Positions 27,402 through 36,441 of a DNA stretch of 64,000 bases are shown piece after piece (position 1 is the stretch's first letter; each line of letters begins with the position of its first letter). The position numbers were made by a program, and so were the translations under genes. Origin of the DNA: Sphingobium sp. JS3065 (GTDB lineage: Bacteria; Pseudomonadota; Alphaproteobacteria; Sphingomonadales; Sphingomonadaceae); contig NZ_CP102664.1 of the NCBI RefSeq assembly GCF_026427355.1, positions 2,046,001 through 2,110,000 on the forward strand. The letters run 5' to 3'. The notes below the pieces were generated by a model, which saw only the letters and a program-made list of their open reading frames with translations, had not been told where the DNA came from and made no database searches.

Positions 27402-28166
27402 ATGCGCATCCTGCTCACCAATGACGATGGGGTTCATGCTCCGGGCCTGACGGTGCTGGAGGAGATTGCGCGGACGCTGTCCGACGACATCTGGATCGTC
27501 GCCCCCAGCGAGGAGCAGTCCGGCGCGGGCCACAGCCTGACGCTGACACGGCCGCTGCGCGTCCGTCAGCACGGGGAAAAACATTATAGCGTGACCGGGA
27601 CGCCGACCGATGCGGTGATGATGGCGGTCGGCCATCTGATGAAGGATGCCAAGCCCGATCTGGTGCTGTCCGGCGTCAACCGGGGCGCCAATCTGGCGGA
27701 GGACGTGACCTATTCGGGCACCGTAGCCGCCGCGATGGAGGGTGCGATCTCCGGCATCAGGTCGATTGCGCTGAGCCAGGTCTATGCGCGGGAGGGCATG
27801 GGCGACGCCGTGCCCTTCGCCGCGGCGCAGGCCTGGGGCGAACGGGTGTTGCGCCCGCTGATCGCCATGCCGGCCAGTCGGCGATTGCTGTTCAACGTCA
27901 ATTTCCCGGCCATCGATCCGGCGGCGGTGAAGGGCGTGCGCGTGGTGCGGCAGGGGTTTCACGATGTCGACCGGACGAAGATCATCCAGGGCACCGACCC
28001 GCGCGGCTACGACTATTATTGGTTCGGCTTGGGAACGAGCGACTCCGTGCCGGAAGGAAGCGATCTGGCCGCCATTGCCGATGGCTATGTGACGGTGACG
28101 CCGCTGCATTATGACCTGACGCAGGACAGCGCGATGGCGGCGACGGCGGCAGCGTTCGGGGGTTAG
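27402..28166 (+). CDS. surE: 5'/3'-nucleotidase SurE
   Basis: Survival protein SurE, 254 residues, a metal-dependent nucleoside monophosphate phosphatase. The N-terminal active-site sequence MRILLTNDDGVHAPGL carries the paired Asp residues, and LSGVNRGANLAEDVTYSGTV supplies the conserved Asn-Gly loop. The ATG has AAAGG upstream, and the gene follows serS by 17 bases, probably in one transcript. Many alphaproteobacteria keep serS-surE together, often with a protein-repair methyltransferase that is absent here. Confidence 0.95.
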   Translation: MRILLTNDDGVHAPGLTVLEEIARTLSDDIWIVAPSEEQSGAGHSLTLTRPLRVRQHGEKHYSVTGTPTDAVMMAVGHLMKDAKPDLVLSGVNRGANLAEDVTYSGTVAAAMEGAISGIRSIALSQVYAREGMGDAVPFAAAQAWGERVLRPLIAMPASRRLLFNVNFPAIDPAAVKGVRVVRQGFHDVDRTKIIQGTDPRGYDYYWFGLGTSDSVPEGSDLAAIADGYVTVTPLHYDLTQDSAMAATAAAFGG

Positions 28167-28278
28167 GGCACTGGCCTTAACCACCTGAGCCGGTTACACA
28201 ACGGGCAATGTCGCGTTCCTGGCTCTCCACCATCTGCGGCTCCGGCCATGACCGCTGGACCAGGCCCCTGTGAGGATC

Positions 28279-29328
28279 ATGCCCGTCCGGCCCCCGTCCA
28301 GCGCGGCGGGCTTCCTGCGGCGGCGGTCTTCCTTGCCGATCTGGGCCGACCTTGCCTGGCGGGTGGCGCTGGTGTTCGGGTTGATCGGACTGGTGCTGCT
28401 GATCCACTGGATCGGGCGGGACGGGCTGAAGGACAATCTCGACGACCGGATCAGCTTTGTCGACGTGCTCTATTTCACGACGGTGACGGTCACGACGGTC
28501 GGCTATGGCGACATCGTGCCGGTCAGCCCGGAAGCGCGGCTGTTCGAAGCCTTGCTGGTGACGCCGATCCGGCTGTTCGTGTGGCTGATCTTTCTGGGCA
28601 CGGCCTATAATCTCTTTTTTCGCAACATCCTCTACAGGTGGCGCATGGCTCGTATTCAGGCCGATCTGCATAATCATATCGTCGTGACCGGCTTCGGCAC
28701 CAGCGGGGCGGAGGCGGTGCGCGAACTGCTGGCGCGCAATGTCGATCCCCGCGAGATCGTGGTGGTCGATCCGGTCGAGAAGGCGCTGGCGGAGGCCGAA
28801 GCGCTGGGGTGCAACGTGCTGTGCGGCGATTCGACGCGGGACCGGACACTGAACGACGTGGCCATCCACCGGGCACGGACGCTGATCGTGTCGGCGGGGC
28901 GGGACGATACGTCCATCTTGATCACATTGACGGCGCGGCATCTGGCCCCTCGCCTGCCCATCAGCATCGTCGTGCGCAATGAGGATAATGAACTTCCCGC
29001 CCGGCAGGCGGGCGCGACCACCGTGATCAATCCGGTGAGCTTTGCCGGGCTGCTGCTCGCCGGGAGCACCAGCGGCCGACATATTGCCGATTATATGTCG
29101 GACCTTGCGGCTTCTGGCGGGCAGGTCAAACTCAACGAACGCTTCGTGCTGCCGGAAGAAATCGGCAAGCCGCTGACCGCCATTGCGACCGGCCTTGGGG
29201 TGCGCATCCATCGCGACGAACGCGCCATCGGTTTCTGGGAGGAAGGCGCGGCCAGGCTCCAGACCGGCGACCTCATCATTGAAATCGTGCGGGGGGATGC
29301 GGCCGGAAAGGCGCGCGATCCGGCCTGA
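28279..29328 (+). CDS. Potassium channel with RCK (TrkA-N) domain
   Basis: About 349 residues. Two membrane helices (about 28-45 and 88-108) frame the selectivity filter TVGYGD at residues 73-78. The cytoplasmic RCK domain follows ([19 protein letters not shown], then [20 protein letters not shown]), binding nucleotide or ions to gate the pore. This is the Kch/MthK layout. Start 28279 (ATG) or a GTG nine bases upstream are both possible; neither has a strong ribosome site. The gene lies between surE and rimO in the same direction. Confidence 0.88.
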   Translation: MPVRPPSSAAGFLRRRSSLPIWADLAWRVALVFGLIGLVLLIHWIGRDGLKDNLDDRISFVDVLYFTTVTVTTVGYGDIVPVSPEARLFEALLVTPIRLFVWLIFLGTAYNLFFRNILYRWRMARIQADLHNHIVVTGFGTSGAEAVRELLARNVDPREIVVVDPVEKALAEAEALGCNVLCGDSTRDRTLNDVAIHRARTLIVSAGRDDTSILITLTARHLAPRLPISIVVRNEDNELPARQAGATTVINPVSFAGLLLAGSTSGRHIADYMSDLAASGGQVKLNERFVLPEEIGKPLTAIATGLGVRIHRDERAIGFWEEGAARLQTGDLIIEIVRGDAAGKARDPA

Positions 29329-29380
29329 TTTTCGCGCCCCCGTGACATTGGGCGCAAAAATCCCTATGTGCGCGCCGATC

Positions 29381-30763
29381 ATGGCAACCAAAATTCCCGA
29401 AGCGCCGAAGGTCGGCATGGTGTCGCTGGGCTGTCCCAAGGCACTGGTCGACAGCGAGCGCATCCTGACCAAGCTTCGTTCCGACGGCTATCAGATGTCC
29501 GCCGACTATGCCGGCGCCGACGTCGTGCTGGTGAATACCTGCGGCTTTCTCGATTCGGCCAAGGAAGAATCGCTGGAGGCCATTGGCGAGGCGATCGCGG
29601 AAAATGGCCGCGTCATCGTCACCGGCTGCATGGGGAATGAGGCGGAACTGATCCGCGCGAAATTCCCGCAAGTGCTGGCCGTCACCGGCGCGCATCAATA
29701 TGAGGCGGTGGTGAATGCGGTGCATGAAGCCTCGCCGCCTATCCCCAACGCCTTTGTCGATCTGGTGCCTGAGGGCGGGCTGAAACTGACGCCGCGCCAC
29801 TACAGCTATCTGAAGATTTCGGAGGGCTGCAACCATCGCTGCTCCTTCTGCATCATTCCTTCATTGCGCGGCGATCTGGTGTCGCGCCGTGTCGATGCGG
29901 TGCTGCGCGAGGCGGAAAAGCTGGTGCATGCCGGGACGAAGGAACTGCTGATCATCAGCCAGGACACGTCGGCTTACGGGGTCGATACAAGGCATGAGAC
30001 GCGCCAGTGGAAGGGGCGCGATGTCCGGGCGCATATGACCGATCTGGCGCGGGAACTGGGGCAGCTCCGCACCGCGGAGGGCACGCCGCCCTGGGTGCGG
30101 CTGCACTATGTCTATCCCTATCCGCATGTGGACCATGTGATCCCGCTGATGGCTGAGGGTTTGCTGACCCCCTATCTCGACATTCCGTTCCAGCATGCCG
30201 CGCCTTCGGTGCTGAAGGCGATGAAGCGGCCCGCCAATGAAGCCAAGGTGCTGGACCGCATCCGCAAGTGGCGGGACATCTGCCCGGACATCGCGATCCG
30301 TTCGTCCTTCGTCGTCGGCTTCCCCGGCGAGACGGAGGCGGATTTCGACTATCTGCTGCAATGGCTGGATGAGGCGCAACTGGACCGCGTCGGCGCTTTC
30401 CGCTTCGAGCCGGTCGAGGGTGCGACCGCCAACGACCTGCCCGGCGCGGTGCCCGAAGAGGTCAAGGAAGAACGCTACCAGCGGATCATGGAGAAGACCG
30501 CCGCGATCTCAGCCGCCAAATTGCAGGCCAAGGTCGGGCGCGTGCTGCCGGTCATCGTCGATGAGGTGGGCGAGGCCGATGAGGACGGATCGGTCGGCGC
30601 CACGGCGCGCAGCCAGGCCGATGCGCCGGAGATCGACGGCAATGTCTTCCTGCGCGACGTGGGCGAAGGATTGGCGCCTGGCAGCATCCTCAACGTGCTG
30701 ATCGAGGATGCGGACGAACATGACCTTTATGGGGTGCCGTCAGGTAACGAACAGATTGAATAA
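29381..30763 (+). CDS. rimO: Ribosomal protein S12 methylthiotransferase RimO
   Basis: Radical-SAM methylthiotransferase, about 460 residues, that modifies Asp of ribosomal protein S12. The N-terminal UPF0004 domain keeps its three cluster-binding cysteines (C18, C54, C83). The radical-SAM motif is C150-x3-C154-x2-C157 (CNHRCSFC). A C-terminal TRAM domain ends the protein ([11 protein letters not shown]). ATG 29381 is preferred to the in-frame ATG at 29366; a longer open frame into the channel gene is ignored. Confidence 0.96.
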   Translation: MATKIPEAPKVGMVSLGCPKALVDSERILTKLRSDGYQMSADYAGADVVLVNTCGFLDSAKEESLEAIGEAIAENGRVIVTGCMGNEAELIRAKFPQVLAVTGAHQYEAVVNAVHEASPPIPNAFVDLVPEGGLKLTPRHYSYLKISEGCNHRCSFCIIPSLRGDLVSRRVDAVLREAEKLVHAGTKELLIISQDTSAYGVDTRHETRQWKGRDVRAHMTDLARELGQLRTAEGTPPWVRLHYVYPYPHVDHVIPLMAEGLLTPYLDIPFQHAAPSVLKAMKRPANEAKVLDRIRKWRDICPDIAIRSSFVVGFPGETEADFDYLLQWLDEAQLDRVGAFRFEPVEGATANDLPGAVPEEVKEERYQRIMEKTAAISAAKLQAKVGRVLPVIVDEVGEADEDGSVGATARSQADAPEIDGNVFLRDVGEGLAPGSILNVLIEDADEHDLYGVPSGNEQIE

Positions 30764-30768
30764 CCAGG

Positions 30769-30793
30769 TGTTCCTGCGCAGGCAGGAACCCAG
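30769..30793. repeat. Short palindromic repeat, family B
   Basis: GTTCCTGC-GCAG-GCAGGAAC hairpin followed by CCAGT, between rimO and a lipoprotein gene. Near-identical to the element at 60746-60769. Confidence 0.7.
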
Positions 30794-30852
30794 TCCCCGG
30801 CTTTGGACTGTGCTCTTGCCTGCGCCAGAGCATGATACACAGAAAGGCGACG

Positions 30853-31698
30853 TTAAGGCGTCGCCACGAAGGCGTCCTGATACTCCGTCTTGATCGCCTT
30901 GCGCATGGCCCCGTCGACCGGGAGCGCGATCTCATATTTCCCCTCCGCATAGGGACCGGCGCTGTAGGGGCCGATGATCACGGTGACGCCGTCGATCAGC
31001 TTGCCGTCCTTTGACGTGGGCGCCAGCACCTCTTTCATCGGATCGATGCATTTGGTGAAATCGTCATCGTCGCCGCGCTTCACCGGCTCGCCCCGCTTTT
31101 CCGCCCGCGCCTTGTCTAGCGCATCACAGAAGCGGTCGCGAATGGCCGCAGCAAAGGCTGCGGGAGAGGTCATGAGCGCCTCCACCGCCGTTTCGCGCTT
31201 GCGGTCCTTGTCCCACAACAGGGCATCATAGCCAGTCATGCCGTGCGCGCCGCCGGTATAGGCATAGCTTTCCGATGCCAGCGCCAGGAAACGAGGGGTA
31301 TCGGCAGTCACGGTCCATCGGGTTTGAAGCGCATGGGCGTGGAACGGAAAGCCCGCATCCTTGGCCGCCTTCCGGTCCTCACGCGCCATTTTCAGTGCAT
31401 CGGCCCTGGTGACTTTCAACGCATTGCCGAATTTGTCCACCAGCACCGGAATCTGCGCCGCCTGAGCGGGATAGCTGTAGGCAAATTCGAGCAGGTCGGT
31501 CTTTTCCTTTCGCTCGAACGCTTTGGCGGGCGGCGGTGGTTCGGGCTGACCGGCCATGCGGCTGGCGAAGTTGCTGGCCGCGACATCGTTGCCGTGCGCC
31601 ACAGCATTATCCGCATCCTTCGCCGCCGAGCACGCGCCAAGCAACAGCACCGCCGCTAGCAGCGGTCCCGCCTGCCCCCTCCCCTGATCGTTCGGCAT
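30853..31698 (-). CDS. DUF3298-type lipoprotein
   Basis: 281-residue predicted lipoprotein. The leader contains LLAAVLLLGAC, placing a lipidated Cys near residue 23. The mature domain has the DUF4163/DUF3298 pattern (FAYSYPAQAAQIPVL, then ESYAYTGGAHGMTGYDALLW), found also in the RsiV anti-sigma factor and other envelope proteins. The chosen ATG overlaps the stop of the small upstream gene (TGATG), so translation is coupled. Function beyond the envelope location is unknown. Confidence 0.85.
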   Translation of the reverse strand: MPNDQGRGQAGPLLAAVLLLGACSAAKDADNAVAHGNDVAASNFASRMAGQPEPPPPAKAFERKEKTDLLEFAYSYPAQAAQIPVLVDKFGNALKVTRADALKMAREDRKAAKDAGFPFHAHALQTRWTVTADTPRFLALASESYAYTGGAHGMTGYDALLWDKDRKRETAVEALMTSPAAFAAAIRDRFCDALDKARAEKRGEPVKRGDDDDFTKCIDPMKEVLAPTSKDGKLIDGVTVIIGPYSAGPYAEGKYEIALPVDGAMRKAIKTEYQDAFVATP

Positions 31699-31901
31699 CA
31701 GTGGGTCTTCGTCGCCGCCATGCACCGTTCGCTGATCGCCTTGCGCGTATAGCTGCTCTGAAGCGCGGCGCCCGCATTGGGCCATCCTTCCGCGATCAGG
31801 GCCTGTTCCACCGCATGCGCTCCATCGAAGCGTCCGCTTTCCGCCAGCGCATAGGCACGGGCGCGAAGGGCCTGGATCCGGCCGTCATCGGTGTGCATCA
31901 T
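31698..31901 (-). CDS. Small protein of unknown function coupled to DUF3298 lipoprotein
   Basis: 67 residues, helical, no signal peptide: MMHTDDGRIQALRARAYALA then VEQALIAEGWPNAGAALQSS. AAGGAG lies seven bases before the ATG at 31901; the second ATG three bases on is an alternative. I do not recognise a family. Its stop codon overlaps the start of the lipoprotein gene by one base, so the two are expressed together. Confidence 0.75.
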   Translation of the reverse strand: MMHTDDGRIQALRARAYALAESGRFDGAHAVEQALIAEGWPNAGAALQSSYTRKAISERCMAATKTH

Positions 31902-32042
31902 CCTGTCTCTCCTTATTTTAACTGCGTTCAATCTATGCTCGCAAACCGCCCGACGCAAATCTTAGCGCGGTCGAAAGTGGCGCGGAGGCGACGAAAAATT
32001 GCGCTTTCCATCCCCGCCGCCTTTCTTCAAAACAGGTGCGTC

Positions 32043-33440
32043 ATGACTGATTTTTCCGACCTGCTCAAAGCCGACAACAATCAAACCGCCCGTTCGATCC
32101 AGATCATGGATTCACAAGGGCTGGAAGCCTGGCTGACCAGCCAGCCGGAGCGGGTGCGGACGCTGGCCGCGGCGCAGAAATTCAGGGGCAAGCCGTATGA
32201 ACATGCCATATTGCCCGGCGACGATCCGGCGGACTGGTCCGTGGTGGCGGGCGTGGCTTCGCGGGAAAGGCTGGGGCCGTGGTGCCTGGCTAAGCTGGCG
32301 GAGGCTTTGCCGGAAGGGACATACCGGCTGGCGGACGGAACGGCGGGCGCGGCCATGCTGGGATGGCTGACCGCGCAATATCGCTTCGACCGCTATCGCA
32401 AGGAGGAGAGTGGCTCCGGCGCCCGCGTACTGCTGACCGGCGAGGTGGCGCAGATCGAAGCCGCCGTGCGATTGGCCGAAGCGGTGGCGCTGGTGCGCGA
32501 TTTGGTCAACACGCCCGCCGCCGACATGGGACCGGGCGATCTGGAAGCGGCGGCGCGCAAGGTGGCGAAGCGCTTCGACGCCGAGTGCAAGGTGACGAAG
32601 GGCGACGCGCTGGAGCAGGGCTTTCCGATGATCCACGCCGTCGGCAAGGCGGCGGACAAGGGCTTCGCACCGCGCCTGATCGAACTGCGCTGGGGCAATC
32701 CCAAACATCCGAAGATCGCCATCGTCGGCAAGGGCATCTGCTTCGACAGCGGCGGACTCGACATCAAGCCGTCTTCCGCGATGCGGCTGATGAAGAAGGA
32801 TATGGGCGGCGCGGCCCATGCGCTGGCGCTGGCGCAGCTTGTCATGGGGGCGCGGCTGCCGGTGCGGCTGCATCTGTTGATCCCGGCGGCGGAAAATGCG
32901 GTGTCGGGCAATGCCTTCCGGCCCGGCGACATCCTCCAGTCGCGCAAGGGGCTGACGGTGGAGATCGGCAATACCGATGCCGAAGGGCGGCTGGTGCTGG
33001 GCGATGCCCTGACATTGGCGGGCGAGGACAAGCCGGACCTCATCATCGACTATGCCACGCTGACCGGCGCGGCGCGGGTGGCGGTGGGTCCGGACCTGCC
33101 TGCCCTCTTCTCCAACGACGATGCGCTGGCCGGAGAGATGGACGCCGCCGGGAGCGCGGTGGACGATCCCACATGGCGGCTGCCCTTGTGGGACGGCTAT
33201 GCCGACATGCTGAAGTCGGACGTGGCGGACATCAACAATGCGGGCGAAGGCGGCTTTGCCGGGGCGATCACGGCGGCGCTGTTCCTGAAGCGCTTCGTGC
33301 CGGAAAACACCCCCTGGGTGCATCTCGACACCTTCGCCTGGCGGCCCTCATCCCGGCCGGGGCGGCCCAAGGGCGGCGAAGCGTTGGGGCTGCGCGCGGC
33401 ATTTCATATATTGCAGGCCCGCTATAGCCATAAAAAGTAA
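32043..33440 (+). CDS. Leucyl aminopeptidase, peptidase family M17
   Basis: Cytosolic M17 aminopeptidase, about 465 residues, that trims N-terminal residues from peptides using two metal ions. The signature NTDAEGRLVLGDALTLAGED is intact, and KGICFDSGGLDIKPSSAM with KDMGGAAHALALA supplies the other metal and catalytic residues. AGGTG precedes ATG 32043. A longer frame that begins at 31536 on this strand covers the lipoprotein gene and is not real. The gene stands alone between divergent neighbours. Confidence 0.94.
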   Translation: MTDFSDLLKADNNQTARSIQIMDSQGLEAWLTSQPERVRTLAAAQKFRGKPYEHAILPGDDPADWSVVAGVASRERLGPWCLAKLAEALPEGTYRLADGTAGAAMLGWLTAQYRFDRYRKEESGSGARVLLTGEVAQIEAAVRLAEAVALVRDLVNTPAADMGPGDLEAAARKVAKRFDAECKVTKGDALEQGFPMIHAVGKAADKGFAPRLIELRWGNPKHPKIAIVGKGICFDSGGLDIKPSSAMRLMKKDMGGAAHALALAQLVMGARLPVRLHLLIPAAENAVSGNAFRPGDILQSRKGLTVEIGNTDAEGRLVLGDALTLAGEDKPDLIIDYATLTGAARVAVGPDLPALFSNDDALAGEMDAAGSAVDDPTWRLPLWDGYADMLKSDVADINNAGEGGFAGAITAALFLKRFVPENTPWVHLDTFAWRPSSRPGRPKGGEALGLRAAFHILQARYSHKK

Positions 33441-33502
33441 AAAGAAAGCGGTTTTGGCAGGCCGTTACGCAACCGGATTGGCTATTGTGCGTTAGGAGGG
33501 GC

Positions 33503-33910
33503 ATGGATGCTCAGTCTGCACAGAATGAAGCCGCAGAGTTGAACCGGCCCGGGCTGAAACCGCTCGGCCAATGGATGCGCACTCTGGTCGATTATGTGCG
33601 GTCAGGAAAACCCGATCTCACCAACCGGCAAATGGCCCTGATGCTGACCGTCTATATCGGCGCGGGGCCGCATACGGTGCGGGGACTCGCGGAGGCGCTG
33701 AACGTGTCGAAGCCGGTCATCACCCGCGCTCTCAACAAATTATCGGCGCTCGGCTATCTGCGGCGGGAACGGGACTCCACCGACCGGCGCAATATTTTCA
33801 TCACCCGGACCCCAAAAGGGGCGGAATTTCTTGACGCCTTTCACCATTTCATCGCAGGAACCGGCCGCGATGAACGCCACCATTTCTCTTCCGCAGGCCA
33901 ATCTGCCTGA
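33503..33910 (+). CDS. MarR-family transcriptional regulator
   Basis: 135-residue winged-helix regulator. The helix-turn-helix is in TVRGLAEALNVSKPVITRAL, and the wing follows in YLRRERDSTDRRNIFITRTP with the conserved D-x-R-x-x-x-I/L pattern. AGGAGG lies directly before the ATG at 33503. The end overlaps the next gene by 41 bases. It may regulate its own transcript; the ligand is unknown. Confidence 0.88.
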   Translation: MDAQSAQNEAAELNRPGLKPLGQWMRTLVDYVRSGKPDLTNRQMALMLTVYIGAGPHTVRGLAEALNVSKPVITRALNKLSALGYLRRERDSTDRRNIFITRTPKGAEFLDAFHHFIAGTGRDERHHFSSAGQSA

Positions 33911-34778
33911 ACGCATCCGATTCAAGCTGGACGGCCGGTCGGTCAAGCTCGACACGCGGGTCCATGCCGCGCGCGGCGACCTGGCCGACCTGGCGCTCGC
34001 CGGGGTGCTGTTTTCCGCCCATTATGCCCGCGCTGTCGAACTGACCTGCGTGGCGGCGGGTGCGCCGGTGCTGGCGGCCGACACGCCCAAGGCGCAGGCG
34101 GTCAGCGAATTGCTGCGCGGCGAAAGTTTCCATGCGCTGGACGTGACGGCGGACTGGGCCTGGGGCTTTTGCGGACATGACGGCTATGTCGGCTATGTCC
34201 GGCGGGAGGCGCTGGATGCGCGGGAAGTCGTGAACAGCCGGATCATCACCGGCACCGCCCCGCTGTTCAGCACGGCCGACATCAAATCGCCCATCGCGGA
34301 TTACTGGCCCCGCGGCGCGCAGTTCGCCGCCGAGGCGGAGGGCGATTTCTTCGCCTGCGCCGACGGCTATGTGCACAAGCGCCATGTCGCTGCCATCGAC
34401 GCGCTGGAAAGCGATTGGGTTGCGGCGGCGGAACGCTATCTGGGCCAGCCCTACGTCTGGGGCGGGCGCGGCCATCGCGGCGTCGACTGTTCGGGGCTGG
34501 TGCAGGTCGCCCTTGGCCAGTGCGGGATCAAGGCACCCCGCGACACCGATCTGCAGCGTGAGGGGATCGGTTCCCCGATCGCGCCGGACGCGCCGCTCCG
34601 ACGAGGGGACTTCATCTTCTTTCCGGGCCATGTCGGCATCATGACTGACGGCGACAATCTACTGCATGCCAACGCCCATTGGATGAGCGTGGTGATCGAA
34701 CCACTGGCCGACGTCGTCGGACGGTTGGCGGCGGATCACGCGGAACCCATATCGGCGCGGCGGAGAATCGGCACATGA
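33870..34778 (+). CDS. NlpC/P60 peptidase with SH3-type domain
   Basis: 302-residue cysteine peptidase acting on peptidoglycan stem peptides, of the gamma-D-glutamyl-diamino-acid endopeptidase group. Two SH3-like segments occupy about 50-170, and the catalytic domain follows with C207 (GVDCSGLVQV), H254 (FPGHVGIM) and a third polar residue near H266. No signal peptide is visible, so it may act on imported muropeptides. Its ATG lies inside the marR gene, and its stop overlaps the argC start (ATGA). Confidence 0.88.
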   Translation: MNATISLPQANLPERIRFKLDGRSVKLDTRVHAARGDLADLALAGVLFSAHYARAVELTCVAAGAPVLAADTPKAQAVSELLRGESFHALDVTADWAWGFCGHDGYVGYVRREALDAREVVNSRIITGTAPLFSTADIKSPIADYWPRGAQFAAEAEGDFFACADGYVHKRHVAAIDALESDWVAAAERYLGQPYVWGGRGHRGVDCSGLVQVALGQCGIKAPRDTDLQREGIGSPIAPDAPLRRGDFIFFPGHVGIMTDGDNLLHANAHWMSVVIEPLADVVGRLAADHAEPISARRRIGT

Positions 34779-35716
34779 CGCAAATTTTCATCGACGGCGG
34801 CGTCGGGACCACGGGACTGGAAATCAACGAGCGGCTGGCTGGCCGCCCGGAATTGTCTATCATCACCCTGGATGGGGACAAGCGCAAGGATGCGGCGGCG
34901 CGCCGTGATGCGTTGAACGCGGCGGATATCGTCATCCTCTGCCTGCCGGACGATGCCGCGCGGGAAGCGGTGGCGCTGATTGACAATGACCGGACACGGG
35001 TGATCGACGCATCGACCGCCCATCGCGTGGCCGATGGCTGGACCTATGGCTTCGCCGAACTGGAGCCGGGCCATCGGGAAAAGCTCGCCAATGCGCGCTT
35101 CGTCGCCAATCCGGGCTGCTGGCCCACCGGCTTCCTGGCGCTGGTGCGGCCGCTGGTGCTGGCGGGGCTGCTGCCTGCCGACTGGCCGGTGACGGTGTCG
35201 GGCGCATCGGGCTATTCGGGCGGCGGCAAGGCGATGATCGCGGAATATGAGGGCGCGGACGGCGCGCCGAGTGCGTTCCGGCCCTATGGACTGGGGCTGG
35301 CGCACAAGCATGGGCCGGAAATGCTGCGCTATTCCGGTTTGCGGCACCCGCCCCTGTTCGCGCCAGCCGTGGCCGATACCTATCGCGGGATGATCGTGGA
35401 AGTGCCGTTGCAGTTGCGCGCCATGCCCGGCGCACCATCGGTGGCCGATGTGCATGGGGCGCTGGCGGCGGCCTACGCCGGATCCCCGATCGTCAGCGTG
35501 GAAAGGCTGGAAGACAGCGCCGCGATGACGCAGGTCCGGCTGGAGCATGTCGGCGCGACCGACCGGCTGGCGCTGTTCGTCTTCGGCAATGAGGCGACGG
35601 GCCAGGCGCGGCTGGTGGCGGCGCTCGACAATCTGGGCAAGGGCGCGGCCGGGGCTGCGGTGCAGAACCTCAATATATTGGCGGGCTTGCCGGAAACTTC
35701 GGGCTTGCGGCTTTAA
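34775..35716 (+). CDS. argC: N-acetyl-gamma-glutamyl-phosphate reductase, type 2
   Basis: ArgC of the shorter type-2 class, 313 residues, third step of arginine biosynthesis. The NAD(P)-binding start (FIDGGVGTTGLEINERL) and the active-site Cys in ANPGCWPTGFLALVRPL are intact; SGASGYSGGGKAMI is also conserved. It starts within the NlpC/P60 stop codon. No other arg gene is next to it, so the coupling to a cell-wall peptidase is unusual. Confidence 0.94.
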   Translation: MTQIFIDGGVGTTGLEINERLAGRPELSIITLDGDKRKDAAARRDALNAADIVILCLPDDAAREAVALIDNDRTRVIDASTAHRVADGWTYGFAELEPGHREKLANARFVANPGCWPTGFLALVRPLVLAGLLPADWPVTVSGASGYSGGGKAMIAEYEGADGAPSAFRPYGLGLAHKHGPEMLRYSGLRHPPLFAPAVADTYRGMIVEVPLQLRAMPGAPSVADVHGALAAAYAGSPIVSVERLEDSAAMTQVRLEHVGATDRLALFVFGNEATGQARLVAALDNLGKGAAGAAVQNLNILAGLPETSGLRL

Positions 35717-35776
35717 GAGGCGCGCCCAACCTGCCCCATTCATGACGGGCCAGGGTCGGGCGAGCGAACCTTCGGA

Positions 35777-35986
35777 TCAATGAATCGTGCCAAGCGGCCT
35801 TTCATGGGTTAGCAGCACGATCAACCGCTCGATCTGCCGCCAATGGCAAAAGCGGATATGGTTGCCCACGTCCCGGCTCCGGTCGGCGCGCGCCGCGGCT
35901 TCATAACCCGCATTGTCGCCGAACAACGCCATCAACTCGGCAGCGTCGTCATAGCTCTTGCGATTCGCAAGATACGGCATATTCAT
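35777..35986 (-). CDS. Small conserved-looking protein, function unknown
   Basis: About 69 residues: MNMPYLANRKSYDDAAELMA, then GYEAAARADRSRDVGNHIRF and QIERLIVLLTHERPLGTIH. Composition is that of a globular cytosolic protein with several charged residues, and the frame is not an antisense shadow of another gene. I do not recognise a domain. ATG at 35986 or 35980 can serve. It is convergent with argC. Confidence 0.7.
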   Translation of the reverse strand: MNMPYLANRKSYDDAAELMALFGDNAGYEAAARADRSRDVGNHIRFCHWRQIERLIVLLTHERPLGTIH

Positions 35987-36130
35987 GTTCAAGGCCCCCA
36001 AAGTCCCCACCCTGACGGTAGGGATATATATTCAATCCCCATGCCAGTTTCACCCATTGACGGACGGATGCGCTCTGCGAGGGTGAACGGCCTGTTAGCC
36101 ACGTCCCGTCCTGGCACAGCCATCCCATGC

Positions 36131-36148
36131 CGGGACAGGCCTGTCCCG
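36131..36148. promoter_or_regulatory. Perfect 18-base palindrome
   Basis: CGGGACAGGCCTGTCCCG, an uninterrupted 18-base inverted repeat 60 bases upstream of the small membrane protein gene at 36208. Its size fits a dimeric repressor operator; no regulator is identified. Confidence 0.4.
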
Positions 36149-36207
36149 AAACGGCGCAGCCCGGAAAACTCTGGCCATGCATCCCGGCCCGTGGCAAGGA
36201 ACGGCCG

Positions 36208-36381
36208 ATGACCAAGGCCAGAAAAGAACCGACCGGCGCAGGCGCCATTTTGGCGCTCACCATTTTGGGCGGCACGATCGTCGGCGGCCTGATGGGCCAG
36301 CCCAGCGCGGGCCTGTTGGCGGGCACAGCGCTGGGCATCGTGATCGCCCTGCTGCTGTGGCTGCGCGATTGGAGAAAATAG
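36208..36381 (+). CDS. Small two-helix membrane protein
   Basis: 57 residues with a Lys/Arg-rich N-terminus, then two hydrophobic segments (GAILALTILGGTIVGGLMG and AGLLAGTALGIVIALLLWL) separated by QPS, ending in RDWRK. AAGGAA precedes the ATG at 36208. Function unknown; Gly-rich helices suggest close helix packing. It lies just before the sugar dehydrogenase gene in the same direction. Confidence 0.75.
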   Translation: MTKARKEPTGAGAILALTILGGTIVGGLMGQPSAGLLAGTALGIVIALLLWLRDWRK

Positions 36382-36441
36382 CTTCGCTCCCGACGGTTGC
36401 GCGCCTTGCCAGCTTGGGAGGGCCAGCATAAACGGGGGACC

